A stretch of 11,374 nt of DNA from positions 1-11,374 of the forward strand of contig DDDD01000118.1 in the NCBI GenBank assembly GCA_002335945.1. The letters run 5' to 3'. Below the pieces are notes generated by a model. That model saw only the letters and a list, made by a program, of their open reading frames with translations, searched no databases and was not told the origin of the DNA. Position numbers and translations under genes: made by a program. Position 1 is the stretch's first letter, and each line of letters opens with the position of its first letter. Below are positions 1 to 6,510 of the stretch, piece after piece. This DNA is from Porticoccaceae bacterium UBA1989. GTDB lineage: Bacteria > Pseudomonadota > Gammaproteobacteria > Pseudomonadales > Porticoccaceae.

Positions 1-540
1 CTACTGGACTTGGGCTGCGGCGACGGATCACTATTGGCAGATCTAACCAAAAATCACAGCATTCGAGGCTATGGTCTCGAAATCGACAGTCAATCAATCG
101 AAGACTGTATTGCCCGGGGGGTCAATGTTATTGAACAGGACCTCAACAATAGTCTCGATAACTTTGCCGACCAAAGCTTTGACACGGTAATCATGACTCA
201 GGCATTGCAAGCTATGCGCCATCCCCATCTGGTGCTGGATGAGATGCTTAGAATCGGCAATCAATGCATTATTACCTTCCCCAACTTCGGCAGCTGGCGC
301 ACCCGAGCCTATTTGGCGTTTCGCGGGCGTATGCCGGTGACCAAGCAGCTGGCGTACGAATGGTACGACACACCCAATATTCACTTCTTTACCTACAGTG
401 ATTTCGAAGCCCTGTGCAGCGAGCGCAATATTAATGTGCTGCATCGCAAATTTATTGCCGAACAATTTCCAGATAATCTACTCAAAAGCCTATGGCCGAA
501 TTTATTCACTGAGACTGCGGTGTATCATTTAAGTCGGTAA
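1..540 (+). CDS. metW: MetW, methionine biosynthesis protein (5' end missing)
   Basis: Class I SAM-dependent methyltransferase-like protein that in gammaproteobacteria works with MetX, the homoserine acyltransferase, in methionine biosynthesis. The reading frame is open from base 1 and reads LLDLGCGDGSLL, the glycine-rich SAM-binding motif I, followed by an acidic residue in GLEID. A distinctive MetW segment, GRMPVTKQ then EWYDTPNIHFFT, lies in the second half. 179 residues are visible; MetW proteins are usually about 195-205, so roughly 15-20 N-terminal residues and the start codon lie before the window. A TTG at base 10 falls inside motif I and is not a credible start. metX probably lies just upstream (inferred from the Pseudomonas gene order). 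Identification is firm; whether the protein itself methylates anything is not shown by sequence. Confidence 0.93.
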   Translation, partial: LLDLGCGDGSLLADLTKNHSIRGYGLEIDSQSIEDCIARGVNVIEQDLNNSLDNFADQSFDTVIMTQALQAMRHPHLVLDEMLRIGNQCIITFPNFGSWRTRAYLAFRGRMPVTKQLAYEWYDTPNIHFFTYSDFEALCSERNINVLHRKFIAEQFPDNLLKSLWPNLFTETAVYHLSR

Positions 541-547
541 CTCAGTC

Positions 548-599
548 CATCGCCTTCATTAATGGCCCTAATAAATGGCCCCATTAAATAGCCAAAAGG
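548..599 (+). repeat. degenerate 13-bp tandem repeat between metW and the DUF4426 gene
   Basis: Two near-identical 13-mers, AATGGCCCTAATA (561-573) and AATGGCCCCATTA (574-586), match at 11 of 13 positions. They are followed in register by a diverged third unit starting AATAGCC (587-599), which includes the ribosome binding site of the next gene. A weak fourth unit may precede them (548-560). The same bases can form a 7-bp stem, TTAATGG (559-565) with CCATTAA (581-587). No T-run follows, so it does not look like an intrinsic terminator. Function unknown. Confidence 0.45.
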
Positions 600-608
600 A
601 ACTAGCCT

Positions 609-1046
609 ATGAAACGCTTAATTCTAACAATCTGCCTGCTGACAGCGCCTCTGTTAAGTCAGGCATTCGAACAGACAATGTATAAGCAGTATGGTGAGCA
701 CAAAATCTTCTACAGCGCCTTTGGTGCTTCTTTTATTGAGCCCGACATAGCTGTCGCCAATAATATTGTGCGCGGTGAAGGCAAGGGGCTGGTCAATATA
801 GCCATGGTTAAGGAGCTGGGAGTTGGCGTAGAGGGAACTGTCACCGGTACCGTCTCTAACATCCTACAGCAGAGCCAAACCTTGGAGTTTATTGCTGTGC
901 GGGAGCAGAATACGGTTTACTATCTGGCGCCCTTTGAATTCGACAACGAAGATTTTCTGACTTTCAAAATCAATGTGAAGCCGCAGGTTGATAGCCTAAA
1001 CTACGGCTACGATTTTAAATTCCAGAAAAAAATGTATCACGACTAG
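609..1046 (+). CDS. DUF4426 family secreted protein, function unknown
   Basis: A 145-residue protein with a clear Sec signal peptide: MKR, a hydrophobic stretch through about residue 16, then SQA before a likely cleavage ahead of F20. The mature part, about 125 residues, has alternating hydrophobic and polar residues suggesting a beta-rich periplasmic protein. It has no cysteines and no catalytic motif that I recognise. Length and position between metW and rdgB match the DUF4426 family, which sits in the same place in Pseudomonas (PA0388 in PAO1, from memory). The ATG is preceded by AAAAGGA (594-600) at good spacing. It probably belongs to the metW-hemW transcript. The family assignment rests mostly on context and general look, and no function should be inferred. 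Confidence 0.8.
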   Translation: MKRLILTICLLTAPLLSQAFEQTMYKQYGEHKIFYSAFGASFIEPDIAVANNIVRGEGKGLVNIAMVKELGVGVEGTVTGTVSNILQQSQTLEFIAVREQNTVYYLAPFEFDNEDFLTFKINVKPQVDSLNYGYDFKFQKKMYHD

Positions 1047-1067
1047 CATTACCACAGGAACATTACC

Positions 1068-1673
1068 TTGAGCAGCAGTCCAAAAGATTTGGTATTGGCC
1101 AGCGCCAATGCAGGCAAAATAAAAGAACTGCAGGAACTGTTAGGCGGTCTGGGGATTAAAATAATCCCCCAGACTGACCTCAGTATTCCAGACATCGAAG
1201 AGACCGGTCTCAGCTTCGTGGAAAATGCCATTCTCAAGGCGCGCAATGCCGCTAAACTGTCCAATTTGCCCGCAGTAGCCGACGATTCCGGACTGGAAGT
1301 GGATTATCTAAAAGGCGCGCCAGGCATCTATTCTGCACGCTTTGCCGGTGAAGGCGCCACTGACGACACCAACAAAGACAAACTCCTCGAGCTCATGACC
1401 GATGTGCCAGCAGACCAGCGTAGCGCTCGCTATCAGACCGTCATTGTCTATATGCGTCACGGCGATGACCCTACCCCGATCATCTGCCAGGGCACCTGGG
1501 AAGGTACCATTGCCACAGAATCTCGTGGTGACCAGGGCTTTGGTTATGACCCCATCTTTCATGTTACCGAGACTGACTGCCATGCGGCCGAGCTCGACAA
1601 GCTGATTAAAAACCGGATTAGCCATCGCGGTAAGGCGATTGCTAACTTGTTACTGCAATTGCAAACCTGCTAA
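1068..1673 (+). CDS. rdgB: RdgB/HAM1 non-canonical purine NTP pyrophosphatase
   Basis: Hydrolyses dITP, ITP and XTP to the monophosphate plus pyrophosphate, keeping deaminated purines out of DNA and RNA; cytoplasmic dimer. The 201-residue product has the family hallmarks in order: SANAGK (12-17, triphosphate binding), EETG near 44-47, VADDSG (70-75, metal and catalytic aspartates), GAPGIYSARFAG (83-94), GDQGFGYDPIF (154-164) and SHRGKA (185-190). Length matches the E. coli enzyme (about 197). The start is TTG at 1068, supported by ACAGGAA at 1054-1060, and no in-frame ATG lies upstream. The gene begins 21 bases after the DUF4426 stop and ends three bases before hemW, so co-transcription is very likely. 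Codons 27-36 lie in a strong inverted repeat, listed separately. Confidence 0.96.
   Translation: MSSSPKDLVLASANAGKIKELQELLGGLGIKIIPQTDLSIPDIEETGLSFVENAILKARNAAKLSNLPAVADDSGLEVDYLKGAPGIYSARFAGEGATDDTNKDKLLELMTDVPADQRSARYQTVIVYMRHGDDPTPIICQGTWEGTIATESRGDQGFGYDPIFHVTETDCHAAELDKLIKNRISHRGKAIANLLLQLQTC
1145..1176 (+). other. strong inverted repeat inside rdgB
   Basis: GTCTGGGGATTA (1147-1158) and TAATCCCCCAGAC (1162-1174) are reverse complements apart from one extra C. They are separated by AAA, and a G-U and a C-G pair extend the base outward. The RNA would form a hairpin of about 14 bp with one bulge and a 3-base loop, covering codons G27 to T36. No T-run follows, so it is not a standard terminator. 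The 12-mer match is longer than chance favours in a window this size. Confidence 0.6.
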
Positions 1674-1676
1674 TCA

Positions 1677-2816
1677 GTGTTGCAGCTACCGCCACTGTCT
1701 CTCTATGTTCACATTCCCTGGTGTGTGCGCAAATGTCCTTATTGCGACTTTAATTCCCATCAGGCCGCAGAAGAAATTCCCGAGCGCGCCTATGTCGCTG
1801 CGCTAATTGCCGATATTAAAGCCGACCTGCATTGGGTGCAGGGCAGAAAGCTTCATACAATTTTCTTTGGCGGCGGCACTCCCAGTCTTTTTTCGGCGGC
1901 CGGAATTAGTGAGATTATCAACGCCGCCGAACAGCTTATTGGCTTTGAACCCAACATTGAGATTACCCTTGAAGCCAATCCGGGCACTGTTGAAGAACAG
2001 CGTTTCCATGACTTTTATCAGGCCGGCGTTAATCGCCTATCGATTGGCGTGCAGAGTTTCGCCGACCGCCATCTTGAGCGACTTGGCCGCATACATAGTG
2101 GCGCCCAGGCCCTAAGTGCAATCGACACTGCCCGCTCTGTGGGTTTTGATAACTTTAATATTGACCTGATGCACGGCCTGCCAGACCAAGGCCAAATTGA
2201 AGCAGAGGCTGATATACAGATGGCAATGGATCAGGGTGCCCAGCATATTTCCTGGTACCAGCTTACGATTGAACCCAATACAGAGTTCTATTCTCGCCCG
2301 CCCCTATTACCCAACGATGATCGACTGGCCGATATCCAGCATGCTGGCATGTGTCTCTTGCAGGAAAATGGCTTCGCCCAGTATGAAGTTTCGGCCTTTG
2401 CCCTGGCTCACAAAGAATCTCTACACAACCTTAATTACTGGCAGTTTGGTGACTATCTAGGTATTGGCGCCGGCGCCCATGGCAAGATCACGTTGGTCAG
2501 CGACCAATCGGTAATTCGCACGACTAAAACTCGTCAGCCAGATAACTATCTGGCGCGAGTGGGCAGTGCGCTGGCCCAGAATAACGCCATTGCCAATGAC
2601 GAAATGGCGCTAGAATTTATGATGAATGGTCTGCGCTTAAAGCAGGGTGTGCCAGCTGAATATCTATCGCCCAGAACTGGATTAGCGCCATCAAGCATCG
2701 AAAAGCAATTACGGAGCCTGCAGTCACAGGGCTTATTGGTAATGGACAGTGCCCATTACCGCACCACCCCCCTAGGCTATCAGTTTTTAAATACTGTCCT
2801 GCAAAGCTTCTCGTAG
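1677..2816 (+). CDS. hemW: HemW, radical SAM heme chaperone-like protein
   Basis: Radical SAM protein of the HemN/HemW group; HemW is thought to bind and deliver heme rather than act as coproporphyrinogen dehydrogenase. The cluster motif is CVRKCPYCDF with Cys16, Cys20 and Cys23 binding [4Fe-4S]. The residue at the position of the further cysteine of true HemN is Phe, as in HemW. The SAM-binding GGGTPS is at 65-70, EANPGT near 99-104 and SIGVQSF near 122-128, followed by a HemN C-terminal domain. Its 379 residues match E. coli HemW (378). The chosen start is GTG at 1677; the next codon, TTG at 1680, is a possible alternative. No good Shine-Dalgarno is visible, so translation is probably coupled to rdgB, whose stop is three bases upstream. 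Older annotations would call it oxygen-independent coproporphyrinogen III oxidase; the motif argues against that. Confidence 0.94.
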   Translation: MLQLPPLSLYVHIPWCVRKCPYCDFNSHQAAEEIPERAYVAALIADIKADLHWVQGRKLHTIFFGGGTPSLFSAAGISEIINAAEQLIGFEPNIEITLEANPGTVEEQRFHDFYQAGVNRLSIGVQSFADRHLERLGRIHSGAQALSAIDTARSVGFDNFNIDLMHGLPDQGQIEAEADIQMAMDQGAQHISWYQLTIEPNTEFYSRPPLLPNDDRLADIQHAGMCLLQENGFAQYEVSAFALAHKESLHNLNYWQFGDYLGIGAGAHGKITLVSDQSVIRTTKTRQPDNYLARVGSALAQNNAIANDEMALEFMMNGLRLKQGVPAEYLSPRTGLAPSSIEKQLRSLQSQGLLVMDSAHYRTTPLGYQFLNTVLQSFS

Positions 2817-2869
2817 ATGGCCGGTATTTGCTAGAATCACGCCCTAACAAAAATATCAGACCAGCTCCT

Positions 2870-3811
2870 ATGACCGAAACAGGCATACGCCAAACATCCC
2901 TCGAGGAAACAGCCCGACTGCTGCGCCTCGCGACCTATGCCTCAATCTCTGTGGCGGTCACACTGATTGTCGCCAAGCTTATTGCCTGGGGGCTCTCTGA
3001 CTCCGTTAGCCTGCTGGCCACGTTGATTGACTCGGTGCTGGACGCCCTGGCTTCTCTGATTAACCTGATTGCAGTGCGTCATGCCCTAACCCCAGCCGAC
3101 AAGGAACATAGATTCGGTCACGGCAAGGCAGAGGCATTGGCCGGCTTAAGTCAGGCTATGTTTATCGCTGGTTCCGCCGGATTTTTACTCCTCGAAGCAA
3201 GTCGCCGCCTAATCTCGCCCATTGCCATAGAATCCAGCGGTATCGGTATGGCGGTAATGCTATTTTCTATCGCTGCTACTTTAATGCTGCTGGGCATTCA
3301 GGGCCATGTAATCCGCAAAACCAACAGTACGGCAATCAAAGCAGACTCCCTTCACTACCGCACTGACCTGTTAGTGAACGCCAGCGTTATTCTTGCACTC
3401 TGGTTATCCGTGCAAGGCTGGGCTGGGTTTGATGCGCTATTTGCCGTGGCGATTGCCCTCTACATTCTTTACAGCGCGCGAGAAATTATTATTGTTTCCT
3501 ATGACCATCTGATGGATCGGGAATTGCCGGATGAACAGCGGGATAAAATAAAACAGCTGGTCCGCGAACATCCAAGTGCCCGTGGCCTCCATGATTTACG
3601 CTCCAGACACTCAGGCACCATGACGTTTATCCAGCTGCACCTAGAGTTGGATGACGATCTATCGCTATTGGAAGCTCACAGAATCTCGGATGAGGTGGAG
3701 TTTAGTTTGCTCGAAGCCTTCCCAGGATCAGAGATTATTATCCATATTGACCCCCAGTCTGTGGTTGGCCATGAGCCAGTGCCAGACTTTCTTAAGGCTG
3801 CAGGGGACTAG
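2870..3811 (+). CDS. fieF: FieF-like cation diffusion facilitator (Zn2+/Fe2+ efflux)
   Basis: Proton-coupled divalent metal exporter of the inner membrane, cation diffusion facilitator family. The 313-residue product has six predicted membrane segments from about residue 21 to 210 and a cytoplasmic C-terminal domain. The transport site has Asp54 and Asp58 in TM2 (LIDSVLDALAS) with His162 and Asp166 in TM5 (HYRTD), the arrangement of E. coli FieF. Asp77, His80 and His84 (DKEHRFGHGKAE) match its second site, and His241, His257 and the HID at 292-294 match the regulatory cytosolic site. The ATG at 2870 is preferred because the family starts shortly before TM1. A TTG at 2828 in the same frame would add 14 residues, and neither has a clear ribosome binding site. 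A TAGAAT at 2832-2837 could be a -10 box, with a poor -35. The real substrate is not resolvable from sequence. Confidence 0.92.
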   Translation: MTETGIRQTSLEETARLLRLATYASISVAVTLIVAKLIAWGLSDSVSLLATLIDSVLDALASLINLIAVRHALTPADKEHRFGHGKAEALAGLSQAMFIAGSAGFLLLEASRRLISPIAIESSGIGMAVMLFSIAATLMLLGIQGHVIRKTNSTAIKADSLHYRTDLLVNASVILALWLSVQGWAGFDALFAVAIALYILYSAREIIIVSYDHLMDRELPDEQRDKIKQLVREHPSARGLHDLRSRHSGTMTFIQLHLELDDDLSLLEAHRISDEVEFSLLEAFPGSEIIIHIDPQSVVGHEPVPDFLKAAGD

Positions 3812-5938
3812 CTAGCCGCCGCGCACCCACTGGAAGTATTTGCCCACCCAGTTCAACAGCTTTTGCGGGACATGCTTGCGCTTCCACTCTCCTGCTACAT
3901 ATTTATTCGCTTCGCTCAGAGTCGGATAACTATGAATGGTCGCCAGTATCTTATTTAGACCAAAATTATGTTTCATCGCGGTAACAAACTCCGTTAACAG
4001 CTCGCCCGCCTGAGGACCCAAAATAGTCGCCCCCAGTATCTTGTCACTGCCCGGCGCAGTAAGTACCTTCACCATGCCTTGGGCATCGCCATCAGCGATA
4101 GCCCGATCTAAATCAGCGAGATCATAAATCGTGACTTCTACGGCTATGCCCTGCTCCTTGGCCTCCCGTTCATTGAGGCCCACTCTCGCCAGCTGCGGAT
4201 CAGTATAAATGGCCTGGGGAATCACACGGTAGTCCACGGCAAACTTTTTCCAGCCGCCAAACAGCGCATTCACCGCCGCAAACCAGGCCTGATGGCCGGC
4301 TGCATGGGTTAGCTGGTAAGGGCCTGCAACATCCCCACAGGCAAAAATAGTCGGGCAGCTGGTGCGCAGATACCTGTCCGTGGTCACAGTGCCATTGCTG
4401 TTAAGTTGGATGCCCAGCGCCTCAAGACCAAAATCACTGGTGTTGGCTTTGCGGCCAACCGCGACTAAGACTCGATCAAATTCAACGGTAATCTGGCTGG
4501 CCTCAGACCTGGACAGGATTGCTCTTCGCTGCCCATTTTGGGCATTAAAGGAAGTCACAGAATAGCCCGTTAGAATCCGCACACCCTCCTCTGCTAACTG
4601 CTGGGTTAGCTGCGCCACAATATCTGTATCTTCTCGGGGCAATAACTGGGGCATGGCATCTACCAAGGTGACCTGAGAACCTAGCCGCTGAAAGGCCTGG
4701 GCCAGTTCGCAACCAATGGCGCCACCACCCATCACTAGTAGTCGTTCTGGCAATTCACGCAATTCCCAGAGATTTTCTGAGGTGAGGGCCTCTACCTGCT
4801 CAATACCAGAAATTCGAGGCACAATTGGGCTGGCGCCCGTGGCCAAAATAATTCGTTTTGCACTATGAATACGGCCGTCTATCTCCACTTCCCAGGGAGA
4901 CAGAATACGGGCATTACCCTCGACGCAATCCACACCCAGACCCGTAAAACGCGCAACAGAATCATGGGGCGCAATCTCGCCAATCACATCCTGTACTCGA
5001 CCCATTACCTTGGCAAAGTCCACAACAGGCACGCCCGCCTCTATACCAAAGCGACTGGCTCTTTCGATATCCTTCACCGACTTGGCGGCACGAATTAAGG
5101 CCTTGCTGGGCACACAGCCTGTGTTGAGACAGTCACCGCCCATGGCGACTTTTTCAACTAACATCACCTTGGCCCTTACCGTTGCTGCGATGTAAGCGCT
5201 AACTAACCCTGCGCTACCCGCCCCGATGACCAGCAAATTAGTATCAAACTTTTTGGGTCGTTTAAAACCCGCCAGAGCCTTGCGCCGCTGCAGGGCAGCC
5301 AACAGGCTTCGTGCTATAAAGGGAAATATTGCCAACAGTACAAATGACAGCAGCAAGCTGGGAGTCAATATGCCAGCCGTGGAGAATTCCTCTACCGCAC
5401 CTAGGGTTGCCCCAGCATTAACAAAGACCAATGTGCCGGCCAACATACCCAGCTGGCTCACCCAATAATAGGTACTGACTCTAATTGGCATTAGCCCCAT
5501 CACCAGATTAATTATCCAGAACGGAAATAGTGGAATAAGCCGCAGGCTAAATAGATAGAAGGCTCCGTCTTTTTCTACACCAGTATTGATAGCTTTAAGG
5601 TAGACCCCAAATTTATGCTGTACCCAGTCCCGCAACACAAATCGTGAGATCAAAAAAGCGGCTGTAGCACCCAGGGTGCTGGCAAACGACACCAACAGAA
5701 CACCCATCCAAAGGCCAAAGATCATGCCGCCAATAATAGTCAGCAGAGCAGCGCCCGGCAGGGACAGACTGGTTGCCAGTACATAGACGACAAAGTAGAT
5801 CAGTGCGGATAACAGCGGTTGCTGTTGATAATATTGCTGAAAGAACCCTAATGAGAGGTATTGCTGGCCATCAAAGGCAAAAAAGGCTCCTACAAACAGC
5901 CCTAAGAGAACAACCAGTGCAACTTTGGTAATCGACAT
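3812..5938 (-). CDS. VTT/TVP38 membrane domain fused to MerA/Lpd-like FAD disulfide oxidoreductase
   Basis: A 708-residue two-part protein. Residues 1 to about 220 are a VTT (TVP38/TMEM64, DedA-related) membrane domain, with GGMIFGLWMG (70-79) and RLIPLFPFWIINLVMG (133-148). Residues about 232-700 are a class I pyridine nucleotide-disulfide oxidoreductase: FAD site GAGSAG (239-244), redox pair in GGDCLNTGCVPSK (Cys270, Cys275), NAD(P)H site GGGAIG (404-409), second FAD motif ACGDVAG (533-539), then a dimerisation domain ending in YPTLSEA (671-677). The catalytic His of lipoamide dehydrogenase is Tyr671 here, and the C-terminal Cys pair of mercuric reductase is absent. Substrate is therefore unknown; probably a membrane-tethered flavoenzyme facing the cytoplasm. 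ATG 5938 is preceded by GGGGA at close spacing. It diverges from trxA and abuts fieF tail to tail. It is often labelled mercuric reductase, which I would not accept. Confidence 0.9.
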   Translation of the reverse strand: MSITKVALVVLLGLFVGAFFAFDGQQYLSLGFFQQYYQQQPLLSALIYFVVYVLATSLSLPGAALLTIIGGMIFGLWMGVLLVSFASTLGATAAFLISRFVLRDWVQHKFGVYLKAINTGVEKDGAFYLFSLRLIPLFPFWIINLVMGLMPIRVSTYYWVSQLGMLAGTLVFVNAGATLGAVEEFSTAGILTPSLLLSFVLLAIFPFIARSLLAALQRRKALAGFKRPKKFDTNLLVIGAGSAGLVSAYIAATVRAKVMLVEKVAMGGDCLNTGCVPSKALIRAAKSVKDIERASRFGIEAGVPVVDFAKVMGRVQDVIGEIAPHDSVARFTGLGVDCVEGNARILSPWEVEIDGRIHSAKRIILATGASPIVPRISGIEQVEALTSENLWELRELPERLLVMGGGAIGCELAQAFQRLGSQVTLVDAMPQLLPREDTDIVAQLTQQLAEEGVRILTGYSVTSFNAQNGQRRAILSRSEASQITVEFDRVLVAVGRKANTSDFGLEALGIQLNSNGTVTTDRYLRTSCPTIFACGDVAGPYQLTHAAGHQAWFAAVNALFGGWKKFAVDYRVIPQAIYTDPQLARVGLNEREAKEQGIAVEVTIYDLADLDRAIADGDAQGMVKVLTAPGSDKILGATILGPQAGELLTEFVTAMKHNFGLNKILATIHSYPTLSEANKYVAGEWKRKHVPQKLLNWVGKYFQWVRGG

Positions 5939-5969
5939 ATCTTCCCCAGCGTAAATGTGTATGCAGTTG

Positions 5970-5985
5970 GACCTACAGCAAGGTC
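5970..5985 (-). promoter_or_regulatory. possible operator dyad upstream of the VTT-oxidoreductase gene
   Basis: GACCT and AGGTC flank six bases. Read on the minus strand this gives ATGACC, a 19-base gap, then ATACAC, resembling the stretched -35/-10 layout of MerR-family promoters, where a dyad sits in the spacer. The match is loose: the dyad arms are short, the -10 is weak and no MerR regulator gene lies in the window. It is about 30 bases upstream of the start codon. Confidence 0.25.
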
Positions 5986-6021
5986 ATAGTTTAAATCTTT
6001 TATACCAATTGAGCATATCCA

Positions 6022-6051
6022 TTGTTGCGCTCCCAACCTGGATGCTATTAT
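6022..6051 (+). promoter_or_regulatory. probable sigma70 promoter of trxA
   Basis: TTGTTG (6022-6027) and TATTAT (6046-6051) are separated by 18 bases, placing transcription start near 6058, about 48 bases before the trxA ATG. An overlapping TTGCGC (6025-6030) with 15-base spacing is a weaker alternative -35. The site lies in the divergent gap with the oxidoreductase gene, and trxA needs its own promoter there. Confidence 0.55.
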
Positions 6052-6105
6052 GCTGAAAAATTAGAAACACATACTAAAACCCGATCTACTGGAGATATCC
6101 CTAAA

Positions 6106-6432
6106 ATGAGCGACAACATTGTTCACGTCACTGACGCAAGCTTTGAAACCGATGTATTGCAATCTGACACCCCTGCACTGGTAGATTTTTGGGCAGAATG
6201 GTGTGGTCCTTGCAAAATGATCGCCCCAATCCTCAATGAAGTTGCCGATGAGTACGCTGGCAAAATCAAAATCTGTAAAGTTGACGTCGATAGCAACCCA
6301 GAAACTGCGGCTAAGTTCAATGTTCGCGGCATTCCAACCCTTCTAGTATTTAAGAACGGTACGGTAGAAGCGACCAAAGTTGGCGCTCTATCTAAGGCCC
6401 AGTTAGTCGAATTTGTTGAAGGCCTGGTGTAA
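6106..6432 (+). CDS. trxA: thioredoxin 1
   Basis: General cytoplasmic dithiol-disulfide reductant, kept reduced by thioredoxin reductase and serving ribonucleotide reductase, methionine sulfoxide reductase and others. The 108-residue product matches E. coli Trx1 (109). It has the active site WCGPC with Cys33 and Cys36, the buried Asp27 in VDFWAEW, and the cis-proline Pro77 in RGIPTLLVF, with the full thioredoxin fold and no signal peptide. ATG 6106 is chosen because GGAGAT (6091-6096) is well placed and the protein then begins like other TrxA proteins. The frame extends upstream to 6022, but that part would overlap the promoter. It is bounded by its own promoter and terminator, so it is probably monocistronic. 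trxA followed by rho is a common gammaproteobacterial order. Confidence 0.97.
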   Translation: MSDNIVHVTDASFETDVLQSDTPALVDFWAEWCGPCKMIAPILNEVADEYAGKIKICKVDVDSNPETAAKFNVRGIPTLLVFKNGTVEATKVGALSKAQLVEFVEGLV

Positions 6433-6436
6433 ATAC

Positions 6437-6470
6437 TTTTGCGGCTCTGCTCATAGGGCCGCAAAACTTT
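6437..6470 (+). terminator. intrinsic terminator after trxA
   Basis: TTTTGCGGC (6437-6445) pairs perfectly with GCCGCAAAA (6458-6466). The stem extends by a U-G and a C-G pair to 11 bp, around an 8-base loop, and CTTTATCTT follows. The stem starts 5 bases after the trxA stop. The trailing T-run is modest, but A-rich and T-rich arms make it plausible in both directions. Confidence 0.75.
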
Positions 6471-6473
6471 ATC

Positions 6474-6501
6474 TTGCGCTTTGCGAATCCACCGCTATAC
6501 T
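6474..6501 (+). promoter_or_regulatory. probable sigma70 promoter of rho
   Basis: TTGCGC (6474-6479) and TATACT (6496-6501) are spaced by 16 bases, directly after the trxA terminator. A start near 6508 gives rho a leader of about 140 bases, in keeping with the long rho leaders known from E. coli. Confidence 0.55.
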
Positions 6502-6510
6502 TCAAGTATT

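Noticed and set aside
10..12. TTG as the start of metW
   Set aside because: It lies inside the SAM-binding motif, whose preceding residues LLD are encoded in frame from base 1; the true start is before the window.
2466..2477. GGCGCC repeated twice, a 12-bp palindrome in hemW
   Set aside because: It encodes the conserved GAGAHG segment with ordinary GC-rich codons, so coding explains it.
1677..2816. Oxygen-independent coproporphyrinogen III oxidase (HemN)
   Set aside because: The cluster motif lacks the extra cysteine of HemN and the length fits HemW; the gene is in the rdgB-hemW context.
4594..4611. GCTAAC-N6-GTTAGC inverted repeat in the oxidoreductase gene
   Set aside because: Six-base arms are expected by chance in a window of this size and lie within coding sequence.
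3812..5938. Mercury resistance gene merA
   Set aside because: No C-terminal Cys pair, no N-terminal HMA domain, and no merR, merT or merP nearby; only the flavoenzyme fold is shared.
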